Below, piece after piece: positions 23,990 through 36,056 of a stretch of DNA of 64,000 nt. Made by a program: the position numbers and the translations under genes. Positions within the stretch are counted from its first letter, which is position 1; the number at the start of each line of letters is the position of its first letter. This DNA is from Tubulanus polymorphus (Eukaryota > Nemertea > Palaeonemertea > Tubulaniformes > Tubulanidae). The DNA lies in contig NC_134031.1 in NCBI RefSeq assembly GCF_964204645.1, positions 17,853,307 through 17,917,306 on the forward strand, read 5' to 3'. The notes under the pieces were generated by a model, which was given only the letters and a program-made list of their open reading frames with translations, was not told the DNA's origin and searched no databases.

Positions 23990-24130
23990 GAGCTGGTGAA
24001 CTCAAGTGTGTAGTCAACCAATCAGCGTTCAGCGCCGCCATTGCCCTCTAAATTTGACTGGTCTGAAGTTATGCGGAAGTGATAAATATTTTAGTGAGTT
24101 AAACGTTATTTTTCGGTGTTGTGTCTTAGG
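23990..24130 (+). promoter_or_regulatory. Putative KIF14 promoter and non-coding first exon
   Basis: This short stretch contains AACCAATCAGCG (24016, an NF-Y-type CCAAT box), GCGCCGCCATTGCC (24032, resembling a YY1 site) and GCGGAAGTGA (24073, ETS-like). It ends in a strong donor CTTAG|GTAAGA at 24130. The arrangement suits a spliced leader exon for KIF14, 1.35 kb downstream. This is inference from motifs only. Confidence 0.35.
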
Positions 24131-24973
24131 TAAGAATTGATCTTTGTTTTCCGTATCGAACCTTTACACTAATTGGTTCTCAAAAGATATATTTCACTTG
24201 CTAATCTGCGTAGATTTATCTGAAATGAAGCCACAAAAGTGCAATACAATTCTGTTTTATTGAGGCAAATAGTTACATTACATGGATAATAATTTTTTTG
24301 CCTTGACTGGTCTGCTAGTGCTGGATGGCTTGGCTATTATCAGTATAATAAAAAGTGTGTGAGGAGAATTAGATGTATTTCACCTTCTTCAGTTTCCTCT
24401 GGTTCTGGTGGTATAGGCCCCTATTTAAACTAAAAAACGGTTATTACTATATAAAATCAAATCGGTTTGTGCTAAGCTTATAGAGTGATAGTGATGACAA
24501 AGTCTTGTGTCACTCCTCAATGCCTTCAATCAATTGACTCATTTATTACCTGCTGCACTAATTGACATCAGTTGACAAGTTTTACTACAATAGGCTCAGA
24601 CTGATCAATCAATAAACGCTTTTGAACAATCATACACAGACAGGTCAGGATTTATTTGATGAACTGTTTGACACTATCATTCATTGTTCCCTTTGACTAC
24701 TTATGTTTATATATGAGATTTAATTCGCGCTTAATTGCTTCAGATTTTCTGTTAAAAATAGTTTACAATAGGGATAATTCATACACTTGTTTCATTAGGA
24801 CAAATCCCTTTTTGTTACAATATTTTATCTAATATTACATCGACTGAGTTTGTGTGAGGAATGACGATGTTTTAGTTAGCTCCAAGTCCTAAGCTTTTAG
24901 GATTGTAAAATAATGATAGTTACAACTGGTTAGTAATTATTCTGATTTTACGTGTTGTAAGAATGCTTAAATG

Positions 24974-25237
24974 CAGGATGGCCACTGACCTGGAAAATTC
25001 AGGGAATCAGAAATATCTAGAAATAATCGGAGAAAATCCAGGGAATTTGGCAAATTTTGTAAAAACCTGGAAAATTCGGGGAATTTGGATTGTTGTTGAC
25101 CACGCATATCTGAATCAGTATGTGATTAATGAATAATGAATAAATCGTTACATTCTAAATCAAGAAATACTCGGGATAACATGGAAAATCGGCAAAAACT
25201 GTGGGAATTTGTGAATTGGTGGAAAGTAGCCAGCCTG
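24974..25237. mobile_element. Non-autonomous TIR element, CAGGGTGGCCAC family
   Basis: Starts CAGGATGGCCACTGACCTGG and ends GTAGCCAGCCTG. The interior repeats CAGGGAAT and CCTGGAAAA phrases found in the other copies. Confidence 0.6.
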
Positions 25238-25490
25238 TTGTATGTATAAAGTGGTAGTATTGAAAATATGTGAAGGCCTATACTATTACTGTGGCTATTG
25301 TTGTATGAAATGCCCTGTTGTTATCAATCAGTGTACAACTACTCTCGACTGCTACCCGGGAATTGTTCACACTTTACGAAACACGCATTTCATTTCCTAC
25401 GAACATGATCTCAATATCATAGCCCGTCGTCGTCGACGACGCAATTAAATACAGCGATATATAGTTGCATTCTCTTCAGATTCATCATCG

Positions 25491-28400
25491 ATGAATATCG
25501 GAAACCGGACGAAAAACGGTACCAAGCGATCGCAGCAATTCGACGAGCCGAACGACGATATGACGAGTAAAACGGATAACCACAATAAACGTCTCAAATC
25601 GGTGAAGTTTAATCACGAAGTTTACGAGACGTCGTTCGGCGGAACGGAAACCGTCACCAGAATGCGTCTGTCGTTGGATAATAATCCGCGCACGTCGACT
25701 CCGGACGTCGTCGAAGAGGAATTCATGGATGGTTCGTTGAATTCGGAGAACGACGCGGCGATATCCGATCTGACGGTCGTGGCTCGCGTCGAGGACGACT
25801 CGGCGTTATTCGCGTCGGAAACCGAAACCGAAGAAGAGGAGATCGAGTTCGCTCTTCCGGCGCCGCCGGCACCCGCGTTGAAACCGTCGAGGATTAAAAT
25901 ACCGCCGGCGTTTTGTAGCTTATCGACGTCTAAATTACCGTCGTCGACCGAAGCGCCCTCTACTCCCGTCAGTAAGATTCGTAAATCGTACCCGGATTTC
26001 TGTTCGTCGGTAGCGAGTACGCCCGACTGTTTCACGGCCGTTCAGATGGGCACGCCGTTGCCGAAGTCGAAAAAACGCCGCAGCAACGCGACGATCGATA
26101 CGGCGGAACTCGGCGAGGATCGCTGCAGCGTGACGGTCGCCGTGCGCGTTCGTCCGTTCAGTAAACGCGAACTAGAACGTTCGGACGTTCGAAACGTCGT
26201 CTCGATGACGAACAACGAAACGTGCGTGATGGCCGACACCGGCGTCAAATATCGTTTTCTCTACGATTTCTCGTTCTGGTCGTTCGACGAGAAAAAGGGA
26301 AATTCGTACGCCGGTCAGGAGTACGTTTATAACACGGTCGCCGAGCCGCAATTAGCGAAAGCGTTCGAGGGATACAACACGTGTTTGTTCGCGTACGGGC
26401 AGACGGGCAGCGGTAAGAGTTACTGCATCACCGGACACGGCGACGACCGCGGAATCATTCCGCGATTCGGCGACGATCTGTTTCGACGACGCGATCTGAA
26501 AGTCGACGCCGAACGAATGAAAATCAACGTCGAAATAAGTTTCTTCGAGATTTACAACGAGAAAATACACGACCTTCTCGCGCCGAGCGGCGATAATACA
26601 TGCGCGAATAAACAAGGCAGTAAACACGTGGTAAGCTTCGGTTTCTTTGAAGATTCGTTTTGACTGAAATATTCTAACAGCTAATTTTGAATTTGAATTT
26701 AAAGAGAATAAATGTTTTTTCTAGCTGCGCGTCAGAGAGCATCCAGTCCTCGGTCCATACGTAGAAGGTCTGTCTTCGTATGTGGTCAGTTCATTCGAAG
26801 ACATGCAGGTTAGTATGACAAGTGTTCTCCATATGCTGGGATTTTAAAGGTTCTACAAATGTTTTCGATCCACAGAGCAAAATATAGGACCCAGTTCCAC
26901 AGTCGTGAGTTAGAGTTAGTTCATTTTCAATGAGTTAACCCAGAGTCAAATCTTAACTCAGAACTGTGGAACTGGGCCCAGATAATGAAGCTAAATTTTT
27001 TGTGTTATTTTCTATTCTTTACATGAATTAGCTCAATATATTTCAAAGCGATTAACAGCATTGATAGACATCCACTCTGGTAGGGGCAGCAGATATTTTG
27101 TAAGGGGTGGCTCATTTTCAGAGTAGTGGATATAGAAACTAAAATGGATGTTATTTTATTGTTAGGTCCAATTTTATTATATATGTATGTGTGTGTTGGA
27201 TTTTTTTTCAGACGTGGTTGAATCTTGGCAATAAACAGCGAGCCACTGCTGCTACTGGTATGAATGATAAAAGCAGTCGCTCACATTCTGTATTCACAAT
27301 CATATTAACTCAAACAAGGGTAAGGTTTAGGTTGCAACTGTTTTATCTTTAGCAAAGTACAACAATAAAAACGAAATTAAATGTACAGGTTTTATTCACA
27401 ATTAAATAATTTGAGCCGTCTCTGAATGAACAATTTTCAGTCTGAAAATATCGAAGGAGAAGATCACGAACATTCGACGACCAGTAAAATAAACCTGATT
27501 GATCTCGCCGGCAGTGAACGTCAATCAACGGCGAAAACTTCTGGAGATCGATTGAAGGTATGGTTCATCGATTGAGATGCTCTTCGAGCTCTCAGTAGCG
27601 ATAGTTGAGCTTTCAAATTGAATCTAGAAAACCATACTCAAATGTGGAGAATAGATGATATAGTAATAAGAACCCCTATATACAGAATTTATTTGTTAAG
27701 TCAAAAATTTGAAGTTATAGATGTTTAAAACTCACTAGAGATGATGATCACTTGACAATGATTGTCATGTCAGTAAATAGTAAATAAATTCTTGATTTTG
27801 AAACTAACATCCGTACATGGTCGCTTTTATTTCAAATTGAAAATATTTTTGAAAAGTGAAAATATTTATTTATCAATTTAATAAAGCACTATGTTTTGAG
27901 TTTCATAAGGATTTGCTGAATTGCTCAACCGACCCTATCGTTTTGTATTTTAGGAAGGAGCCAGTATCAATAAATCGTTGTTGACATTGGGTAAAGTCAT
28001 CTCGACTCTGTCAGATTTAGCGACTTGTACGAATAGGAAACGCCTATTCATCCCGTACAGAGATTCCATTTTGACTTGGTGAGTCGATGAGATATATATA
28101 TATATATATATATTTACATGTACCATGTCGATATTTCAAAAACAGCTGGAATATCAATAATGGCTGGTTGTAAAAACAGATGATTTACCACTGACTAGCG
28201 CAATAAACACAGTTTTCATGTCGACAATAATTGCCTCGTGAAATATTTAATGCCGCAATTAAAACATCGTATCGAGTACACAAATTCAGATATATCTGAC
28301 ATAAATATAACTAGAATTGCATGCATTAAAAATGAACGAGTACACAAGTTCAGATATATCTGACATAGATATTACTCTATAGAATTGCATGCATTAAAAA

Positions 28401-31400
28401 TGAATAAGTTCAAAATTTTTAATAAGAAAAATTTGTGTGATGAAAATTTCTTTGATTGTTGATAAACCTTTGTATCTCAATTGGAAGGTTATTGAAAGAA
28501 AGTCTAGGGGGTAATTCACAGACTGCGATGTTAGCTACGATCAGCCCGGCTAATATCTGTATGGAGGAAACGCTGAGCACTTTACGTTACGCTAAACAAG
28601 CGCGTGCGATTGTTAATAACGCGAAGGTCAACGAGGACCCGAAGGCCAGACTCATCAGAGGTAAGGTGTCCGGGTTATGGAAAATATTCGCTCAGGCAAA
28701 GAGAATGAATTTTCAGTTGAAAATATTCCTTTAAGATCTTCTGAGAAGCGTTCTCTGATTAGTGTTGATGCGATTTTTTGTTTTAGAACTTCGAGCCGAG
28801 ATCGAGAAACTGCGCGGTCAAACTGGCGGTCTGTTGTCGACCGGAAACGAGTATCATTTGTCGTCGAGTCTCGCGGAAATCGCGTCTTTGAAAGATAAAC
28901 TTTTACAGAAGGAGAAAGAAATGATGGAAGCGACCCGGTAAGATTTAGTATCGCCTTCGATTATGCATCGTTGAATAGTTTAGACTTGTAAATTAAATAA
29001 TTCTTTATTTTCGAATAGAACTTGGCAAGAAAAATTGAAAGCTTCAGAAAAAAGAAGACTCGAAGAGGAGAAACTGTTAGAGGTATAAAAATAAAAATCT
29101 GAGTCGAGAACCCGAGTCTTATACGCTGGGAACCTACATGTTACATTGAAGGAATCGAGTGTAATGATTTATTGCTAATTTCGTTTCAGAAATCTGGAAT
29201 TGCTTTAAAGATCGACAATCGGCAGCCGTATCTGGTGAATTTGAACGAGGATCCTTTACTCTCCGAAACGCTGCTTTACATTTTGAAAGAAGGACAAACG
29301 AGAGTAGGACGTAGAACCACCGGTTCAGATCAAGAGGTTCAGTTACAGGGGGCGCTTATTGCTGAAGACCACTGGTATTTATTTCTTTTCTTTAAACAGC
29401 TCGTGTCTAGATGCAATTTTGTGTCCATGTTCAAACGTTTTTATCAATCGATCTACTTTAATAGCCTATTTGACACAGCCAGCGATGGTCATGTTTACAT
29501 CTCGCCCATTGAAGATGCTCCAACCTATGTGAATGGGGACGCAATAACTGAAAAAATTCCTTTGCATCATGTAAGTCAAAGCTAATATCTCAAAGGGCCC
29601 TATGATTCCTTGAACACTTCAAAATAGAAAATGTTTTTAAAATGGCTTTTTACTCAGGAGGAGTATTACAGTGAAAGTGATGCAGATGCTTCCTTTAAAT
29701 ATGAAGTTTTCACCGTTAAAACTCGTATAAAACTTATTCCAGGAATGACTGATCTGTAGGGACCCTGACTTATTAAATTGGAATGCTTAGAATTCTGAAT
29801 TGATGTCTGTATTCATGTTTTGATATTCAGGGCGATCGCGTTATTCTCGGCGGAGATCATTACTTTCGATTCAATCACCCGATTGAATCACAGAATAAAC
29901 ATACTACGTCGACAACTTCTCATCATCAACCGCGAGACTTCGATTACGCGAAAAGAGAGTTGATTAAAGCACAAAACGCCAGGTAATAGATACTGCTATA
30001 CCGCCGTATACAGGGTGGCCACTGACCTGGAAAACCAGCAAAACTCAGGGAATCTAGAAAAAAATCAGGGAAAAGTCAGGGAATTTTGACAAATCATTAC
30101 CAAAAACCTGGAAAACTCAGGGAGTTTATATGACCATGTGTTGTATGTGTAAAAAGATTGTAACATCTTAAACTTTGATATTTCTAAGATTTACTTACAG
30201 GGAATTTTGTGTAATCACATGGAGATATCAGGGAAATTTCAGGATATATGCAAATGGGCGGAAATTGGCCACCCTGATATATATGTATTGTATAGACACC
30301 CAGTTCTCTTGTTAGTAGACCAGTCTAGCAAAGCCTTTATTTGACTAATATTATTGTATTGAAAACAGGATTTAAAATGATTTATAACCTGTGAGATTAT
30401 TTCAGTTTGATTCATTGTTATCGCTAATAAGAAACTTGATTCCTGTGGGTAAATCGTTCCTTTGATGTCGTCGACTTTGAATAGGAACTCCTTTGAGCGT
30501 TTTAAAGACCTGTTTATTTGTTATTGTATTATCGATGATTAGGTGGAATGGCAAAATCCGTCGGGCAGTTAATCTGTAAAGTTTGAAGCGTTTAGTAGGC
30601 ATTATTATATTGAAGTTTGTCGTTCTGATATCCGTAGAATGCAGCTCGAAATCGAGAAAATGAAGGCAGAAATGGAGAAAAAACTGCTCGAATCGCAGCA
30701 AGAAGCGGAAGAAGAACTGACCGTACAGAGGCATACTTATGAGGAAAAAGTAGCGCAATTAAAGGAGATTATCGTGAGTTATTGTATTCGAACGGCTCTG
30801 TATTTGTAAATAAGACTGAGTCTATTGTATATTTTCACTCATCATAATTTTATGAAATTTCATTATAGAAAGAGCAGTCAGTTGAACGGGATCAAATGGA
30901 TAAACTTGAACAACAAAATCAGGTAGGTCTGACTTTTTGGAATGATCGACGATTTACTGTTTTCTCATCAAAGTTGGCATCGATGAATATAATTTTGCCA
31001 GAATTTATTTCATTATATTATAATATTTATTTCGTAGATGTTACAGCAACAGTTGATCGCGCTCGTAAACAAACGTAAACTAGAAGCAAAAGCATCATCT
31101 CAGGTTCGTCTCGGTCTATTTAGAAAATACTCGGAAATCTCTATCGATGTTGAATTGAAATATCTATGATATTTTCGTCGTTTCGTCGACAGATTGTTAC
31201 CGACGCGAAAGTGGAGCGTTCACGGATCATGGAACAGTTGGAGAAACAGAAACAAAAGATGGCGCTCGACGTTGAACGTTTGAAGCAGCAACGAGAAAAA
31301 TCGACGCCGGTGAAACAGAAACCGTTAACTCCTATCAGTAATCGCACTGATACATACAGGAATACACTACTTATACGAGAGGCGAACAAAATCAGTCAAT

Positions 31401-34400
31401 TCCTTAAAAAACATACGGTAAGTGTCTCTAAATCTCCTCTCAATGTCACCTGCTTAGTACAAGTGATATTCCAAGTTTATTTAGATATGTCAATTCTAAA
31501 CTATTCTTAAAAACTCCTTGGAAAATGGTTTTAGATGTGCTTGAAACTCCTTATATTTTAGCCTGTAAATTCTTTCAATTTTGAGAAATAGGCAATTAGA
31601 GATTTTGTCTAGTTTGTAGTTGTACCGTAAACTGTGCCCAAATCTGTACAGCTGGGACGAGGATTTTTAGATGTTTAGGTAGTGTATGGGAAAACATTTG
31701 CTTAAAACCACCGAATTAATGGTTTACCGAGATACACATATTGATTTAGGAGGAGTCAGAAAGTAATGAAGACACTTCCTTGAAATATTTTCCTTGAAAA
31801 CTCCTTATATCCAGGAATGACTAATCCATAGGAACCCAGTTTTAGGGTCAAATCATTTCGAATTGTCTATTCTTAACTCAATCGATACAGTTAGTTTGAA
31901 TAATCTCGGGATATCTATTGAATGAAGGTATTCGGTAGCGAGGACGTCGACACGCCCGAGAGCGGCTCGCAAATTCTCGTCAAAGTGACGAACGCGAAAC
32001 TGGGAATCAGCACGTTCTGGACGACGGATAAATTCGAGGATAAACTCGTTCAGATGCGCGAACTGTACAACGGCGACGGCGAGAGCAACGATAACGTATT
32101 CTACGATCCGAACGACACGTGGGAGAAAGAGAACCGTCTGAACGACGACGACGCCTCGCCGCAGAATACCGAAAGACGTCTGTCGTTGATTCGTAAAAGT
32201 CTGAGTCCGCGATCGCCGGCTCTACGGAGACGATCGTCCGATCGCCGTAAATGTAAGCATTCGTCGAATATGGTTTGATCTTCGGACAGGGTGCGCACTG
32301 ACCTCTCAGGAAACCAGGAAAATTTTTAAAAAGAATCGGGGCCTGGTTTTATAATCTGGTATTACCTTAAACCCGGGGTTAACTCAATTGAAAATTAATT
32401 AAGTTAGCCCCCAGGTTAAAGGTAATACTAGTCTATAAAACCGGCCCCAGGGGATTTGGATATTCTATTGACCACACGTTTTTACTATCCAATTTATGTA
32501 TACAAATGTATTCTTGTTTTTTTTTCAGCTTCGAAACCGGATCAAGACCAGCCGACTTCACTAGATTTGTGTCGTGAACTAATCGTGAATTCTATCTCTA
32601 ACATAAGAGGTCAGTCTCACTTCCGCGATATTCGCAAATGACAATTCATTTTAAAAAGCTAATAAATACGTATGCGTTTTCATTTGCAGTGACTGGATTA
32701 AAGGAGAGCATGGTCGACCATATTTTGAATTCGCTCCAGATGATGCAGTCCTCTATGCAGAATATTCTCGATGATAGGAAAACTAATTCGGGTTTGTAAC
32801 TTGGAAATCACCTGAGCGAAACGTGTTTAAACATCATTATTCTATAGCAATAACAAAAATGAATGACCTTTGTTTGTTTGTAGGTTCTATCGGTTCCAAG
32901 GTCACAGACGTCGTACAAGCGCAAAGCCTCGAATTGACCGTTACGTTACGGGAACTGGTTTCTATGACGACCGTCTGGGCTGCGTCTATAAGCGGCAAAT
33001 CATCGTTGATGAAATCGTACGTTCAACAGTTGTTAGAAACGGCGAAAAAACTCGGAAATCAGACGGTTTTATTCCTACAAGTAAGTAGCGTATGCTCAAA
33101 GGATCAATTTTCCTCTAGTCTAATCGGGAAATTATTTTGGAAAATTCATTTTACACCTCGCGTAGCTTAGATCTTGGATGTCAACTGCTTTCCCAAGGGT
33201 AACTTTTCTTGAAAAATAACTTTATCAACCGGTCACCACTAAAATGTTGATGTCCCTTGTAGTATGATGGTATGTTCACTTCTACAACGGGCCCAAATTC
33301 CATTTATGAAAATTGAAAAATCACCGATGAAATTACTTGAGGAAAGATTTTAAAATTTCGAATTCATTTGAACTCCTATTCTATATATATCTAGGGGTGT
33401 AATAGTGATATAAACAGTATGGTGAACGAATCGTCCAATCAGATGTGTGAATTGATAACAGCAATCGCTAAGCAATGCGGAGAGACGGCGCTAGCGTCCG
33501 ATACTCGGATAACCTGTTTAACGGATTCGAGAGAACTCGACAGTATAACTGATGATGACGATACTGATCTTACGACACAAGTGGTAATTAATTACGAAGA
33601 GATATTTTGAAGATTGATGATTCTCGATAATGTCAAAACATTGGAACTCTCAGTCTCTGAAATTGATTTCTTTGAACAGGGTGGCCACATACCTGGAAAT
33701 CAGGGAATTTTCTTTTCTCTAAAGAAATTTTGTAAAAAAGCTAAAAATCAGGGAAATATATTGAGGTGGCTATATTGTGCGTATAATTAAACAGTTTCTG
33801 TCTATGTCTTACATATTTGACTGTGTTGATTGATTGAATTCCTAGCAGATCAAATCAGGGAAAACAATGTGCATGTCAGGGAATAGTCGGTGAAAAAGCA
33901 AGTCAAATAAGAGTGGCCACCCTTTTGAATTGAACCAAACCTGATGTTCAACAGATTATTTGGTATTTAACTTACGTATGAAAATATATTCAGAATATTT
34001 TTAGGATATATATATATATTTGTTTTCAGCGTCTGACGTCCTCGCTGCGACAAGCCACGATCGGCGGTTGCGATTTGTTTTTAGACAAAACGTTACACGC
34101 CGGTCTGAAAACGATTGAAGAAGCGCTATTTCAGATACAATCCCTCGGCGACCGTGAGATCGCTGACCGGGATGTCGCCGAAGTCATTCACCGATCTGAG
34201 CTCCTCGTCGCCTCGACGAAAGTTCTCCTGGCGAAGTTACAAGAAATCCAAGTAAGAATCGTGTATCCAGGGGTGGACTTGGGGGCAATCTCGAGGGTTC
34301 GGATCCCTACCTTCCTATTCAGGTTGTTCCTTTCCTCTCAGGAAAAACATATTTAAGATCTGCAAATTTGAAATTCACCCTTTCAGAAATTGCATAACCT

Positions 34401-36056
34401 GATTTCTTTAAGAACATCTGAAACTGAGGGATGGATCTCGCTAGTAGCCTATGACATGGCTTTGACGTACCTGAAAAATACCTTTTCCTCTTTTTATTTT
34501 CAAATTACGATTGGTAAATATCGGTTCTTAACTAATGATCATTATTACAGGTGATAGTTCCTGTAAAGCAGTCCGTTGCTTGGGTAAAATTATGAATTTG
34601 CATGATGTTTTAGTTTCACAGTCAACTCTGCTTTATTCGGAGCTTATTTTACTCAAACAGGATGGCGCCACATTACCTGGAAATCAGGGAAAAGTCGGGG
34701 AAATTTTGAGTTCGTAAGATCATGCTTGAAATCAGTTTCCGTCTATGTCTTATGTATTTGACTGTTTCAATTGATGAATTCTTAGTAGATCAAGTCAGGG
34801 AAACAATGTCCATGTCAGAGAATAGTCCCGGATAAAACCAAGTCAAATAAGTTGAAACCATAAATAAATGTTTGATTTCACTCATACAGATGACTCATAT
34901 TTCGTTTTGTCTGCAATGAATTTTAGGTACATTTTCTTCAGTAACATAGTTGTATATACCGTGTACATGACTTGTATTTCATCCATATAGAAATTGCCGG
35001 GTCCACAAAGATACGAATTAAGCAGAGTTGACTGTATTTGTTTAACGTTATGCTTTGCTTGCGAATTTGGTTACATTTTGCAGTAAAGGTTTTAATAGGC
35101 TTGTATTCTGTTTGACCCGAGTCCTACTGATTCAATAACCCGATCTCATATTCTTCTGTTTGTGTTTAAGATTGAACTGGATACGTCGATGACCGAGACG
35201 AACAGACCGGATAATTACTGGGATTCGAGTTATAAACGATGTCAGACGCTCATCATTAATGTCAGTAGCCTCACGGATCATGTAGCCATCATACAACAAC
35301 TCATTCATACTTTCTTAACCTGTAAGTCTGATAATACTTTCTTAACATAAACAGATCATCTCTTTTGTGGGATCGCATCCTCCCCTGGCAGGGATTCGTA
35401 CCTTATGACCACTGTACAAAACCCTGCCATACTAGCCCGAGTTCGCAGCTACATGCATAGTTTAGATTATGTCATTATCAGCCAATCAGAAAATCCAGTT
35501 TTATTTTGGCCCGGGGTTTTCCATTTATAGTTTATGAAATTTTGTCTCGGCGATTAAACAACGGGTAGTCTCGTGTCTGATCGGATTCTTAGCAGATCAA
35601 GTCTGGGAAAGCGATGCACATGTCGGGGGGGAAAAAGCAAATCAAATGAAAGTAGCCTCCCTGAAATTTTATTGTGAGCTTTGATATTTTTTTTCAGCTG
35701 AAGAGAAAGACGCGCGCCGTCTGTTACGCAGCGTCGAATCGGTAAAAACAGCGACGGAAAAACTCCAAGCGACGTCGAACGTCGATTTACGAACGGACGA
35801 CGATGCGGAGTCGTCTGCTGCCAATACGACGGATACGTCGATTCTATCGGACGCTCAGAACGAACTCTTAGATATGGTCGCTAACGACGTGCGCAGTTCC
35901 GGCGACAGTCTCGGCGCGTTTTTGACGAACTTGATCGAAACGAACGCTCGATTTACGAGTCCGAGTAAACTACGTCAACCGAACTCGACGATGAAATCTT
36001 CGAATAATCCTTGTTCGAGCAATCAGAGGCGTAAAAAAACCGTTCGTCCTCATTAA
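25491..36056 (+). CDS. KIF14: Kinesin-like protein KIF14 (kinesin-3, cytokinesis)
   Basis: A complete 23-exon gene for a 1503-aa mitotic kinesin (human about 1648). In other animals KIF14 works at the central spindle and midbody with PRC1 and citron kinase. Exons: 25491-26630, 26725-26808, 27212-27319, 27441-27557, 27954-28078, 28488-28660, 28787-28937, 29019-29082, 29190-29374, 29465-29570, 29831-29982, 30638-30773, 30869-30922, 31038-31103, 31193-31417, 31928-32252, 32529-32609, 32690-32791, 32884-33080, 33395-33583, 34030-34251, 35171-35321, 35698-36056. Residues 1-210 are a disordered acidic/Ser-rich extension. The motor spans about 212-565: P-loop GQTGSGKS 303-310, switch I SSRSHS 429-434, switch II DLAGSE 465-470. 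A neck and short coil lead to an FHA domain (about 655-775, with [17 protein letters not shown]), then coiled coils to about 960 and KLGISTFW, a KIF14-specific tail motif. The C-terminus is basic (RRKKTVRPH). Several introns carry MITEs. Confidence 0.96.
26887..26980. mobile_element. Short palindromic MITE in KIF14 intron 2
   Basis: The arms are GGACCCAGTTCCACAG and CTGTGGAACTGGGCCC, with inner arms GTTAGAGTTAG and TTAACTC. It resembles the palindrome at 2361-2436. Confidence 0.6.
28091..28115 (+). repeat. (AT)n microsatellite in KIF14 intron 5
   Basis: About twelve AT dinucleotides just downstream of the exon 5 donor. Confidence 0.9.
28273..28403 (+). repeat. Tandem duplication in KIF14 intron 5
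   Basis: Two adjacent copies of about 64 and 67 bp, each beginning CGAGTACACAA and ending GCATGCATTAAAAATGAA. They differ by a few substitutions and a small insertion (CTAT) in the second copy. Confidence 0.8.
29593..29766. mobile_element. Short CAGGGTCCCTAC-family repeat in KIF14 intron 10
   Basis: Starts AGGGCCCTATGATTCCTTG and ends GACTGATCTGTAGGGACCCTG. It is internally deleted relative to the longer copies. Confidence 0.5.
30011..30276. mobile_element. CAGGGTGGCCAC-family MITE in KIF14 intron 11
   Basis: The best-preserved ends of the family: CAGGGTGGCCACTGACCTGG at the left and TTGGCCACCCTG at the right, 266 bp, with no coding capacity. The flanks are AT-rich, and I could not confirm a clean target duplication. 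Confidence 0.7.
31490..31840. mobile_element. CAGGGTCCCTAC-family repeat in KIF14 intron 15
   Basis: Contains TTAAAAACTCCTTGGAAAATGG, GTGCTTGAAACTCC and, at the right, GGAATGACTAATCCATAGGAACCC, matching the copies at 8073 and 11444. The boundaries are approximate. Confidence 0.45.
32286..32500. mobile_element. Nested insertion: palindromic element inside a CAGGGTGGCC-family relic
   Basis: In KIF14 intron 16, a degraded family end (CAGGGTGCGCACTGACC at 32286) is interrupted at about 32337 by an element with arms GGGGCCTGGTTTTATAA and TTATA-like AAACCGGCCCC, ending near 32452. After it the relic seems to resume as GGGGATTTGGATATTCTATT. The inner element carries a second inverted pair, GGTATTACCTTAAACC and GGTTAAAGGTAATAC. 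Confidence 0.5.
33677..33923. mobile_element. CAGGGTGGCCAC-family MITE in KIF14 intron 20
   Basis: Starts CAGGGTGGCCACATACCTGG and ends AGTGGCCACCCTT. TTTGAA occurs directly at both flanks, a possible partial target duplication. A second, shorter relative (34658-34850) and a 3' fragment (about 35582-35664) lie in introns 21 and 22. Confidence 0.65.
34658..34850. mobile_element. Degraded CAGGGTGGCCAC-family copy in KIF14 intron 21
   Basis: Starts CAGGATGGCGCCACATTACC and contains TAGTAGATCAAGTCAGGG and AACCAAGTCAAATAAG, matching the 33677 copy. The right terminus is missing. Confidence 0.5.

Larger units (their letters stand above)
22660..25490. other. Intergenic region between Ro60 and KIF14, with a possible KIF14 leader exon
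   Basis: No coding exon is seen. Contents: a TIR element at 22750-23157, a G14 run at 23765-23778, a promoter-like stretch at 23990-24130, and a CAGGGTGGCC-family MITE at 24974-25237. A pyrimidine-rich acceptor (CTCTTCAG) ends at 25479, just before the KIF14 start, so the leader is probably spliced. Confidence 0.5.

Noticed and set aside
25622-26035. 137-aa open frame on the minus strand
   Set aside because: Antisense to the low-complexity N-terminal part of KIF14 exon 1; no motif.
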